This document shows, in pieces, positions 12,015 to 20,522 of a DNA stretch of 64,000 nucleotides. The stretch is taken from positions 4,901,810-4,965,809 of the forward strand of contig JASKMD010000015.1 in assembly GCA_030144725.1 (NCBI GenBank), in the 5' to 3' direction. Position numbers and translations under genes: made by a program. The number at the start of each line of letters is the position of its first letter. Within the stretch, counting starts at the first letter, position 1. The notes beneath the pieces are model-generated. The model was given only the letters and a program-made list of their open reading frames with translations, had not been told where the DNA came from and made no database searches. This stretch comes from Haematococcus lacustris. Taxonomy: Eukaryota > Chlorophyta > Chlorophyceae > Chlamydomonadales > Haematococcaceae.

Positions 12015-12186
12015 TGTTACGTGACCATGTAAGGCTAAGCTAATGCCGGTTGAGAGATCTGGATCTCCCCTGTGAGAAGTGTGATGTGGTGAGGTGATCT
12101 GAGGCCGGGTTCGATTCCCGGGCAGACTTCCTGACAACGCCCAGTCTGTCACGGAGAACTCAGTCACCGCCACTCATCACGCAACA
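12015..12186 (+). repeat. 3' LTR
   Basis: Same 172-bp sequence as the 5' LTR as far as I could compare, including the T-arm-like hairpin. TCCTG follows at 12187-12191. Apparent LTR identity suggests recent insertion, despite the damaged interior. Confidence 0.92.
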
Positions 12187-14225
12187 TCCTGGACCCCGAC
12201 GCCGCGCTGGCCTGGCACAGGCGGCAGCGATACGTGCCAAGCTGGTAAGTAGTGGCAATGGCAGTGGCGGACACCTCCATTGTGGCGGAATCCACCATTG
12301 TGGCGGGAACCCATACCTTAACATCCTCCTCCTCCACCCTTCACCCTGCAGAGCCCTACCGAGCTGCCAGCCCTTGAATCAGGACTTGCAACACCACAAC
12401 AGTCAAGCAGGGGTGCCAGCACATGGGGCCATAAGCGACCACGCACCTGCCTTGGCCGGGGCGCCCAGAAGCAGTTGAGCATGGACCAGCAGCAGCTGCA
12501 GGATGCCCAGCACCAGCTTGCTCTGGACCAGCAGCAGCTACAGGGTGCCCAGCACCAGCTGGCTGTGGACAAGCAGCAGCTGCAGGGTGCCCAGCGCCAG
12601 CTTGCTGTGGACCAGCAGCAGCTGCAGGATGCCAAGCACCAGCTGGCTGTGGACCAGCAGCAGCTGCAGGATGCCCAGCACCAACTGGCTGTGGACCAGC
12701 AGCAGCTGCAGGATGCCCAGCACCAGCTGGCTGTGGACCAGCAACAGATGCAGGGTGCCCAGCACCAGCTGGGTGTGGACAAGCAGCAGCTGCAGGGTGC
12801 CCAGCACCAGCTGGCTGTGGACCAGCAGCAGCTGCAGGATGCCCAGCACCAGCTGGCTGTGGATAAGCAGCAGCTGCAGGGTGCCCAGCACCAGCTGGCT
12901 GTGGACCAGCAGCAGCTGCAGGATGCCCAGCACCAGCTGGCTGTGGATAAGCAGCAGTTGCAGGGTGCCCAGCACCAGCTGGGTGTGGACCTTGAGCAAC
13001 TGCAGGGTGCCCAGCACCAGCTGGCTGTGGACAAGCAGCAGCTGCAGGGTGCCCAGCACCAGCTGGCTGTGGACCAGCAGCTGCTGCAGGGTGCCCAGCA
13101 CCAGCTGGCTGTGGACCTTGAGCAACTGCAGGGTGCCCAGCACCAGCTGGGTCAGGCCCTCGAGCAACTGCAGAACGGCAGGACGGGGCTGGAGCGCAGC
13201 GAGATACTGTTGCGTCAGCACATGGACGCATGCATGAGGTGAGAGCTTGACCTGCTGTGACATGCTGTGACGTGCTGTGACCTTATTCTGCTGTGACCTG
13301 CTGGGACCCATGTGCTACAAACCTGTTGTGACCTGTTGTGACTTGCTGTGATGTGCAGGGCACCCGCCATGGATCTGCCGAGCCATGCAGACATGCAGCC
13401 ATGCAGCCATGCAACCATGCAACTTGAGATGCGGCACATCTGTTTCATGCGCAACTGTGTCCCCATCGCAGCAGCTCAAGCGGCTTATTCTGCGGCCCTC
13501 CCACCCGTGAGGGTGCACAACAGCTTTAGCATTCTGTCATCCTCTTGTCCAGGACATGCCAACAGCCCTGTTGCCCCAGTCACCCCAACACGTGTAGCAC
13601 GGCGGGCAGCATGCAGACACAGGTGGCGACAGCCAAAAGGGGCGGGGGCAGGAAGAGCAGGAGGGGCAGGAGGAGCAGGAGGAGCAGCAACAGCCTTCAA
13701 TCCCTCACCGTCACCTGCGGGCTGCGGCTACAGTGATTGCCAAGCAGTTTGCTCCCTTCCGCAGAAATGCTGGTGTCACTCAGCAGCTGGTACAGTTGCT
13801 AAGGAAACAGCCTGCCATGCAGGAGGCACTAAGCCATGTGCCGATGTCAGCCAAGCATCAGGTCGGTGTCATGGTGCTAGATAGGATTAGCGCTCTGCAG
13901 GCAGGGACCTGCGGCCTGGCTGGGGGCCAGACCCTGGGCGACATGCAGGCCAAGGTAGTGCTAGCCTCCATTGTCCCTCCTGAGATGCGGGAGCACAGGT
14001 TGCTCAGAGCATTCAGCAAGTTTACAGGGTGTCCTAGGGTAGCTCCCAGGACAGCTGAGCCTGCGTGAGGTAGTGGACAAGCTAAACGAGCAGATGCCCT
14101 CCTACATTTGGCACCACTTTGTAGCTCATCATCAGCTAGCTGTGTTCCGCCGGCAGCAGCAGGCTGTGCAGGAGAAGGGTGATCATGGGAGGGTGGTCAT
14201 CTCATGTGATTGGTCAGAGCGCCTG
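12187..14225 (+). pseudogene. X gene copy A: coiled-coil repeat protein, broken
   Basis: Exons by splice sites: end of the interrupted exon to 12244 (GTAAGT), 12352-13238, 13359-13506, 13553 to about 14225. The second exon carries about 17 copies of a 14-residue unit, [14 protein letters not shown], predicted to be long coiled coil. The last exon has an in-frame TAG at 13595-13597 and a frame change near 14040-14055. It then reads IWHHFVAHHQLAVFRRQQQ and VVISCDWSERL before running into the LINE. That last motif could be the acidic-residue strand of a DDE-type transposase, but the call is weak. No family assigned. Confidence 0.55.
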
Positions 14226-17200
14226 ACTGTAGAGCGGCCAACTGATCCTCCTCCATCTCTTGCTCCCACCTCAAATGTTCCAAGATGTCAGCCCTGAGCA
14301 ATGGCTTCTTCTGCGTTAACCTCTTGCCCTTCCAGCCCAAGCACTCCCGTGCATACTCCTTCAACAGATGCACATTCAAGGTCATGTGAGCGCTTGCAAT
14401 GTGTGGTGCTCGTGCATGCAGAAGCTCCAAGCACTCAGCATCTTCCTTCTTGTCACTTGCCAGTGTCACACGTCCAAACATGGGTATGCTGCTTAGGGTA
14501 GATGCTCCATGACACGTGCACTGCTGTGGCTTGCTGCCCATGTGCCTCACACACGCACATGCAGTCTCAGACCACATGGGCGCAACCCCATCTGCAGGGA
14601 AGAACATTGCATGCATGGCCCGTGACCCAGTGATGGTGGTGATGGTGGAGATGTTCGTGTCGATCATCACTCTTTCGCCCGCACCTGTTGCTGCGACCTT
14701 CCTGATTTCTTGGGTCATTTGGTAGTAGATACTGTCTTGGTTGGCAAGGCCCAACTTGTGTTTGCGGTGCATGTGTGCTCGCACGCTGTGGCGGCAGTCC
14801 GGCAATGGGGCGGGGGAGTCGCCGTCGGCTGCGTTGCTGAGCCAGTTCTTTGTCTCATTCCGTGTGGTCGGGCTGTAGGCCGGGGTGTTGGCGAGCTCTG
14901 GGTGTAGCGCCGCGTGCTTGGCGAGGGCATCGGCGCCTTCGTTGCCGATGATGCCCGAGTGGGCCCTGACTTTTAAAAATTGGATTGTCACGGGGCTGTC
15001 GATGATAAGGGTAGCGATGGCTGTCAGGATGTCGTTGTGTTTGTGGGTGATGAGCGACATCGGGTTAGCGAGGGCTCTGCGGATCTGGTAGAGGGAGCAA
15101 AGGCTATCGGTGGCGATACGTTTGGCCCCCGCTTTGAGTGCCGCGTGTATCGCCGTGAGTTCCGCCCTGTTGATGGTGTTGCTTTCTGGGTCGTTCAGGG
15201 CGGCTGTGATGAGGACGTTGTTCTCCGGGATATAGACCCCCGCCCCGACGCTCGCCGGGGCTGCCCCCGAGGTCTTAATACAGCTGCCGTCCGTGTACGC
15301 GATCGTGGCCCATTCGGTGATGGCCATCCGTGGCTGCGTCGTGGAATGGTGCGTGAGTTGTTGGTGGCCTCGCTGGTGCCCCAAGGTGGGGAGGTCCTTG
15401 TCCAACGGCAGGCGCATGTGTTGTTTGTGGCCGCTGGGGGGTGTGGCTGGCTGGCTTTGATTCGTTGGTCTGTTGCGGATTGGGTGTGTGTCTCGTTGTG
15501 GGTGGAGGGCAGTGGCAGTGCTAGCCAGCCATCCTTGGGGATTGCCTTTGGTGACAAGTTGTTGTCCCGCTGCATTCCAGATGACGTAGATGTGGAGGTT
15601 GGCGTGCTTGCCTGGCTTGGAGCATCTGGTCTGGGTGGGGGGTATGCTAGCCAGGTGCTGACAGTATTCAGGGTAGCGCCACAGGGTGTCAATGTGTTTA
15701 GGGTAGGAGATGCCCTTTTTCCCAGGGATCAGCATGATGGTGGCCATAGCCTCCTCCTGTGTAGCTGAGTGTATAGCATGGTTGACGCATTTCAGTGCCA
15801 CTGCATCGTCTGCCGGTACATTCCATGTGGATAAGCCGGTGTGGCGTACCAGTAGGCAGTTGTGGTGTGCCCCAAAGGCCGTGTCGTTGATGTCAGGGCT
15901 CCAATAGGTGGTGGTTTCTGGTCTAACTGTGAGTGGATCAGCCCATCTTTGGACGGTACTTGGAAAGCTTCGTGTGGCGTGTAGGGTGTTAAGGACTTTG
16001 TCTTGTGCCCCTCTCATGGGGTGGTGGCTGCTCTGTGCGTCCTGTCTCCTTAGTAGGGCCACTACCTCTGTGGCCAGGTTGCGTGTGTGTGGTGTGTGTT
16101 GTAACCAAGCGTGGAGATGTTGGTGTTGGTCTTTTGTCAGAAGGCCAACTGTGCGACCCGACTCGTCGTGGACCGTTACGTGTTGCACTAAGTCGTGCCG
16201 TGGCATAATGGGCTCCCCCGTGCTGAGGCTCATCGCGGGGGCGGTCATGTGGGGGTGAAGTTGGAGGAAGGTTTCGCAATTGCCCGTCCCGACGATGTCC
16301 GTCTGCGGGTTGATGGGGTAGGTGTGGAAGGTGGCCTTCGAGTGCAGGTTGGTGCACCGGGGTAGCCAGGTGTGCGGGTCCGGTAATCCCTGTCGGGTGT
16401 GGGCCGGCAGGTGCGTGTCGGGCCTCGCATGTTTGGCCTCTTGTATCTGCCTGTTTTCCTCGTCGTAGTCGTTGCGCTTTGCCATGTAGTCCAGGTGTGC
16501 CGTGATGAGCGGCGCCGGTTCTAGAGTGGGGTGCCAGTGTACTCGTATGAGGTCCGAGTGCGCTGACTGACGCATGGTAGTCTTGAAGTCATTGCTGCCA
16601 AACTTGCATACAGGGCACAGCCAGTATCCTGGTTCCTTGTGTCCAGACAGGTGGGCTTCCTCAAGGCAGGCTGGGTGGTAGGCCCTCTTGTAGTTGTGGC
16701 ACGTTGGGCTGTCTCCTCTTGGTAGCCAGCACAGCTCACAGGTGCACACGTCCTTAGCCTCTTCCCTGCTGATGGTCTCTATGTGTGTGGGTGTATAGCC
16801 TTCTTCTGCACATAGTGGTAAAGCCCATCTATCTATGACTGTGGGCTTCCAATGCACCTTGTAGTAGTTTTCCTTGTTGATGCCGTCCCATTGCCAGCCA
16901 TCTATGCTGGTAATGGCCTCTTGGTGGCCGTACATGGCCCCTAGTATGCAGCCTAGGTTCTTGGGTTTACAACGGCAGGCTTTATCCACCTTCCAGCTGG
17001 AGAGTCCTGGGAGGTCAAGGCCTATTATGCGCACGATATCCTGCGGGATAGTTTGGGTCTGTCTGCCCTCATTGTTCCGTTTCGTGCCCGCCTTGGGTGG
17101 AGTGGGCTTCGTTGGGGCCGATTGTGTAGCTCGTTGCTCTCGTTTCAGCAGTCGTGAGCTCGTCCTAGTGGCATCATGGACTGCGGGTGCCGCTGCGGCC

Positions 17201-19536
17201 CGGTCCGCCGTTGCTGGTTGCGTTGCGTGCATGACCGCATACGCTTTCATATCCATATAGCGGGTTCTGGTGTCTGGCACTGCGGGTGTGGGCGCAAGTT
17301 CCGTGAGGCCCGCGGCCCATGTTGTGATTTTGCGTTGGTCGGGCGGGAGGTCGAGTGATGTGTTGCGGCTGTCTTGGATGGCACGCGTTGCGGTCGCGTC
17401 TGGGCATGAGGGTTGGGCCGCCATGGCCGCAAGTTTGTTGAGGGCGATGATGTGTTTCTGCTTGACCTTTTTTCCGTACTTCGATGTGAGCATGCTACCG
17501 GTGATGATGTGTGTGTTGTCCTTGCAGCTGAGTTCAGAAGCGTGCGTGATGCCTAGGCTTTTGAGGCAGGTGATGCTGGCGCTGACGATATCGTGTGCTT
17601 GAGAGCTGCTGGCCTGTGTGATGAGGCGGCCGAGTGTTTGGCATTCCTCATGATAGAGAGGTAGCCCCTCTTCCGTGGCCGATAGCCCGGATATAGAGGC
17701 ATAGACTAGCTGCCGTGCCCTAAGGGTGTGATGAAGGAGGGTGAGCATGCGGTGTCCTTGTGTGCTAGCCTGGGTATTGAGCCATGTGATTTGTTTGTGC
17801 AACATGCTCCTCGAGATGTGGGCGTGTGCCACATCTGTGGACTGGAGGCTGTGTGTGAGGGCTGTCGTATTGCGGGCGTGATATTCTTGGGCAGTGGAGC
17901 TAATGCCTATGCCTAGCTTGTCAGCGTCTTCTCTGATGATGGCATTGGGCGTTCCCAGGGGGAGTCTGAGTTTGAGCTTCACGCATTGATTGATGGACCT
18001 GTCGTACAGCTCAAGGTCCCCTGGGGTGCAGGGCACGGCGCAGAAGCTATAGGCTAGGCTGGGGATGATGGCCGTGCGGATGATGTGTATGGCCTGTCTG
18101 GCACTGGCAAAGGAGCGTCTGAGTCTCTCGAGTTTTTGGCGGAGCTGGGTGATCATAGCGGTGTGTTGTGGTTTCCAGTCCAGCGTCATGGTGATGAGCA
18201 CACCCAAGTAGGTGAAGGGTGAGGTCGGGCGGTGGTAGGTGACGGGTTTCCCTTGTAGGCTGACGGTTTGGAGTTGTTGGCGGGCCCGCTTGTCCGCTTC
18301 GGCCGCGCTGCTGCACATGCCGGTTTCGACCGAGTGATGGAGCGCCGCTGTTGCGAGGGTTTTACTGTGTGAGATGATGAGGTGACCCCAGTCCGAGAAG
18401 GCTGAGAGTTTGTCCGCTTGGCATCGAAGGTTGCGAAGGGTGTTGCAGAGTATAGCGATGTCATCTGCATAGTCGATGCTGCTGACCGTGGCGCGTTCCC
18501 CGCTGTCGGCTGTTGCTGATTTGAATTTATAGCCCCTCGCGCCCACTTGCAGCCATCGCAGGAGGGGTTCGATGTAGATAAGAAATAGGAAGGGCGAGAG
18601 AGAGTCGCCTTGTATGGTGCCCCGGTTGACGGGTACCGGGTCAGTATGGCCATACGGGGTTTTAAAACGCGTTGTAACGCCGGTGTATAGGTCCTTTACT
18701 GCGTCCGTAGCGTCTGTGGGGAAGCCTAGGTCATGCATGATCCATAGCAGTTTGTCCTGGCAGGTGGTGTTGAACGCACTGGTGAAGTCGACCAGGAGCG
18801 CGTAGATATCTGCCTTGGCCAGTTTAGCATCCTCAAGGGCCATGACAAGCAACTGCAGCTGCTGTGTGGTGTTCCTGTGGGAGCGGAACCCAGCCTGGTT
18901 TTTGCTGAGCATCCCATTCGCTTCAGCATACTCAGACAACGTCTTGGTAATGAGGCTGGTCCACAGCTTATAAACGGTGTTGGCTAGGCCCACTGGCCTG
19001 TAGGAGTTAAGGTCTGTTTCTTGCCCCTTGTCCTTGTAGAGCAGGCATGTGTCACTGGTTTTCCACGTGGTGGGTGTGCAGCCTGTTGCCCACATGATGA
19101 TGAAGAGCTGGTGGATGGTTTCCCGCATCTCCCATGGCAGCATCTTGATGATCTCGTTCTCCACCCCGTCTGGTCCCGGGGCCTTGCCTCCTGACAGCCT
19201 GCTGATGCATTCCTGGAAGCCTGCCTTGTCCATGATGGCTGTGTGCAGCCAGTGTATGTTTTGGCATGCGTGTAATGCGAAGGCGTCGTCGGCTTTGGCG
19301 CGAGCCCACGGGTAGTTTCTTGTCTGTGTGTTGGTGTAGTGGCCAGTCTTGGGGTTCGGGGCCGACAGCTTCTGCCCATATGCGGCGGTGATTATCCGGT
19401 TGAGGTCGGCAGGGGCTGTGCATATGGTTTTGGTGTCAGGGTCAGCTAGCGCCTGTAGGCCTTTGTGGTCGGTGCGGGACGGGCGCAAGATACGTTTGTT
19501 AGCCTTCTTGGGCTGGGTGCTGATCAGTTGTTGCAT
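14197..19536 (-). CDS. LINE ORF2, RT - PHD - linker - RNase H
   Basis: A 1779-codon open frame. RT has GGKAPGPDG, LLVDFTSAFN, GTIQGDSLSPFLF and the catalytic YADD (18460-18471). A Cys/His cluster at about 16600-16750 (CTCELCW, C, YHPAC, WLCPVC) has the spacing of a PHD finger. RNase H spans about 15305-14905, with TDGS, a Glu, a Ser-flanked Asp and HSGIIGNEGAD, so all four acidic positions appear present. The last residues (about 14197-14222) are read from repeat X rather than the LINE. One base shift near 19615-19620 separates this frame from the APE part upstream; the amino acids on both sides continue sensibly. RT and RNase H look catalytically intact. Confidence 0.88.
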   Translation of the reverse strand: MQQLISTQPKKANKRILRPSRTDHKGLQALADPDTKTICTAPADLNRIITAAYGQKLSAPNPKTGHYTNTQTRNYPWARAKADDAFALHACQNIHWLHTAIMDKAGFQECISRLSGGKAPGPDGVENEIIKMLPWEMRETIHQLFIIMWATGCTPTTWKTSDTCLLYKDKGQETDLNSYRPVGLANTVYKLWTSLITKTLSEYAEANGMLSKNQAGFRSHRNTTQQLQLLVMALEDAKLAKADIYALLVDFTSAFNTTCQDKLLWIMHDLGFPTDATDAVKDLYTGVTTRFKTPYGHTDPVPVNRGTIQGDSLSPFLFLIYIEPLLRWLQVGARGYKFKSATADSGERATVSSIDYADDIAILCNTLRNLRCQADKLSAFSDWGHLIISHSKTLATAALHHSVETGMCSSAAEADKRARQQLQTVSLQGKPVTYHRPTSPFTYLGVLITMTLDWKPQHTAMITQLRQKLERLRRSFASARQAIHIIRTAIIPSLAYSFCAVPCTPGDLELYDRSINQCVKLKLRLPLGTPNAIIREDADKLGIGISSTAQEYHARNTTALTHSLQSTDVAHAHISRSMLHKQITWLNTQASTQGHRMLTLLHHTLRARQLVYASISGLSATEEGLPLYHEECQTLGRLITQASSSQAHDIVSASITCLKSLGITHASELSCKDNTHIITGSMLTSKYGKKVKQKHIIALNKLAAMAAQPSCPDATATRAIQDSRNTSLDLPPDQRKITTWAAGLTELAPTPAVPDTRTRYMDMKAYAVMHATQPATADRAAAAPAVHDATRTSSRLLKREQRATQSAPTKPTPPKAGTKRNNEGRQTQTIPQDIVRIIGLDLPGLSSWKVDKACRCKPKNLGCILGAMYGHQEAITSIDGWQWDGINKENYYKVHWKPTVIDRWALPLCAEEGYTPTHIETISREEAKDVCTCELCWLPRGDSPTCHNYKRAYHPACLEEAHLSGHKEPGYWLCPVCKFGSNDFKTTMRQSAHSDLIRVHWHPTLEPAPLITAHLDYMAKRNDYDEENRQIQEAKHARPDTHLPAHTRQGLPDPHTWLPRCTNLHSKATFHTYPINPQTDIVGTGNCETFLQLHPHMTAPAMSLSTGEPIMPRHDLVQHVTVHDESGRTVGLLTKDQHQHLHAWLQHTPHTRNLATEVVALLRRQDAQSSHHPMRGAQDKVLNTLHATRSFPSTVQRWADPLTVRPETTTYWSPDINDTAFGAHHNCLLVRHTGLSTWNVPADDAVALKCVNHAIHSATQEEAMATIMLIPGKKGISYPKHIDTLWRYPEYCQHLASIPPTQTRCSKPGKHANLHIYVIWNAAGQQLVTKGNPQGWLASTATALHPQRDTHPIRNRPTNQSQPATPPSGHKQHMRLPLDKDLPTLGHQRGHQQLTHHSTTQPRMAITEWATIAYTDGSCIKTSGAAPASVGAGVYIPENNVLITAALNDPESNTINRAELTAIHAALKAGAKRIATDSLCSLYQIRRALANPMSLITHKHNDILTAIATLIIDSPVTIQFLKVRAHSGIIGNEGADALAKHAALHPELANTPAYSPTTRNETKNWLSNAADGDSPAPLPDCRHSVRAHMHRKHKLGLANQDSIYYQMTQEIRKVAATGAGERVMIDTNISTITTITGSRAMHAMFFPADGVAPMWSETACACVRHMGSKPQQCTCHGASTLSSIPMFGRVTLASDKKEDAECLELLHARAPHIASAHMTLNVHLLKEYARECLGWKGKRLTQKKPLLRADILEHLRWEQEMEEDQLAALQSGALTNHMR

Positions 19537-19613
19537 TCTGACGCGAGCTTGTGCGATGGCGAGTGCGGAGTCATCGTCGTCTAGTTGGTGGATTTGGTCG
19601 CGGTACGTATTGG

Positions 19614-20514
19614 TCAGTTGGGCTTATTGGTCAGCGCGGCCTGCACGTGATTTTCGGTTGGGTCTTCACCCTGTCGCGCTTGCACCGCGTCCTTGATCTC
19701 ATCGTTTATCGCATCTGTCCCTAGAATGAGTTCGTCGATTGTCGGGTGCACGTTGGTTTGCTGAAAGTGGGAGTTAGCCTTCCGGCTGAGGTCTCTAGCG
19801 GTCTTAAGCTTTCTGCCCAGTGCCAGTCTAATCCTGCACATGGTCCTGCGTTGGTAGTGCTGGCCTCCCCTTGTGAGGGTCTTAGTGTTGCATGTCTTTA
19901 TAGCTGCCGTCCTGCAGGTTTGTAGGAGGTTTGTGAGCATGGTGGCTGCGGTGTCTACAGCTTCCCTGGCCGGGCGTCCTGCCACTGATGTCAGGCGCTG
20001 TGGTTGTTGAGGGTTGGTCTTGCCAAGTGTAGCCAGGTGGTGGGTAGCCTCTGTGTATATGGGGGCTAAGAAGGCTGTCAGTTCAGCATGCAATTGTGGG
20101 ACGCCTGAGCTGGGTTGTTGCACTGCCAGGCGGTAGGCTTCCCTGTCCTTATTGGTAATGGGGGTGGTGAGGATGGTATGGTTGTGCTTCGGTGGTTTGT
20201 GTGGGGCTGCCAGGTCTATGCCCAGGCGGGCTGTATTCAGTATGGCGGTGAGTGGCCTGTGGTCGCTGAGATAGGCGTTGGTATGGACGTGCGTGCGGTG
20301 TGCGTGCGTGCGGTGCGGGCCGTGTCTTGCGTCGCGTGTTAGGATAGCGTCGATGCGGCTGTTGCAGTGCGGTTGTTGGTAGGTCCAGGTCCGGTCGCCG
20401 GGATCCGCTTCCATCAGGTGCATTCCTGTGGCGAACTCCCTCATCATGTTATCTTGTGTGTATTCGGTGTGTTCGGAGCGATCCTCTGTTTTCATCGTGG
20501 CGTTGATATCTCCC
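19614..20514 (-). pseudogene. LINE ORF2, C-terminal half of APE endonuclease
   Basis: Starts mid-domain at LILAGDINATM (the Asp-Asn-type motif of exonuclease III-like endonucleases) and includes SRIDAILT and LSDHRPL (the terminal Asp-His motif). A helical linker towards RT follows. It is cut from the N-terminal half by the fold-back element: GCCAGGAT at 20515-20522 is repeated at 22965-22972. A stop at 19614 results from the one-base shift before the RT frame. Confidence 0.85.
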
Positions 20515-20522
20515 GCCAGGAT

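Larger units (their letters stand above)
6354..12186 (+). mobile_element. LTR retrotransposon with inverted-duplicated gypsy interior
   Basis: Two 172-bp direct repeats (6354-6525 and 12015-12186) begin TGTTACG and end CAACA, giving the usual TG...CA termini. The 5-bp TCCTG is duplicated at 6349-6353 and 12187-12191. Copy B of repeat X keeps the single-copy empty site at 39845-39849 (CAGGA on +). A purine tract, AGGTGGGGGGGAA, precedes the right LTR, which puts the element on +. After the left LTR comes a short gag-like remnant (about 6570-6640). No intact gag or integrase was found. The interior is two opposed gypsy pol fragments, described separately. It is probably non-autonomous. Confidence 0.9.
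5603..14225 (+). mobile_element. repeat X, copy A (split by an LTR retrotransposon)
   Basis: Positions 5603-6353 and 12192-13321 match, in reverse orientation, 38715-40460 plus 47648-47779 (copy B). The left end reads GGTCACCCCGGCCATTGGCC, close to the terminal repeat of element Y at 26371, so X may itself be a DNA transposon or carry such an end. Copy A continues past 13321 to about 14225, where it meets the 3' end of the LINE. Copy A lacks the KDZ2 insertion found in copy B; its intact target GTACACC is at 5738-5744. Confidence 0.75.

Noticed and set aside
14197..14600. Restriction-like endonuclease at the end of LINE ORF2
   Set aside because: No CCHC followed by the R...PD...D/E pattern was seen after RNase H; only the APE domain is supported.
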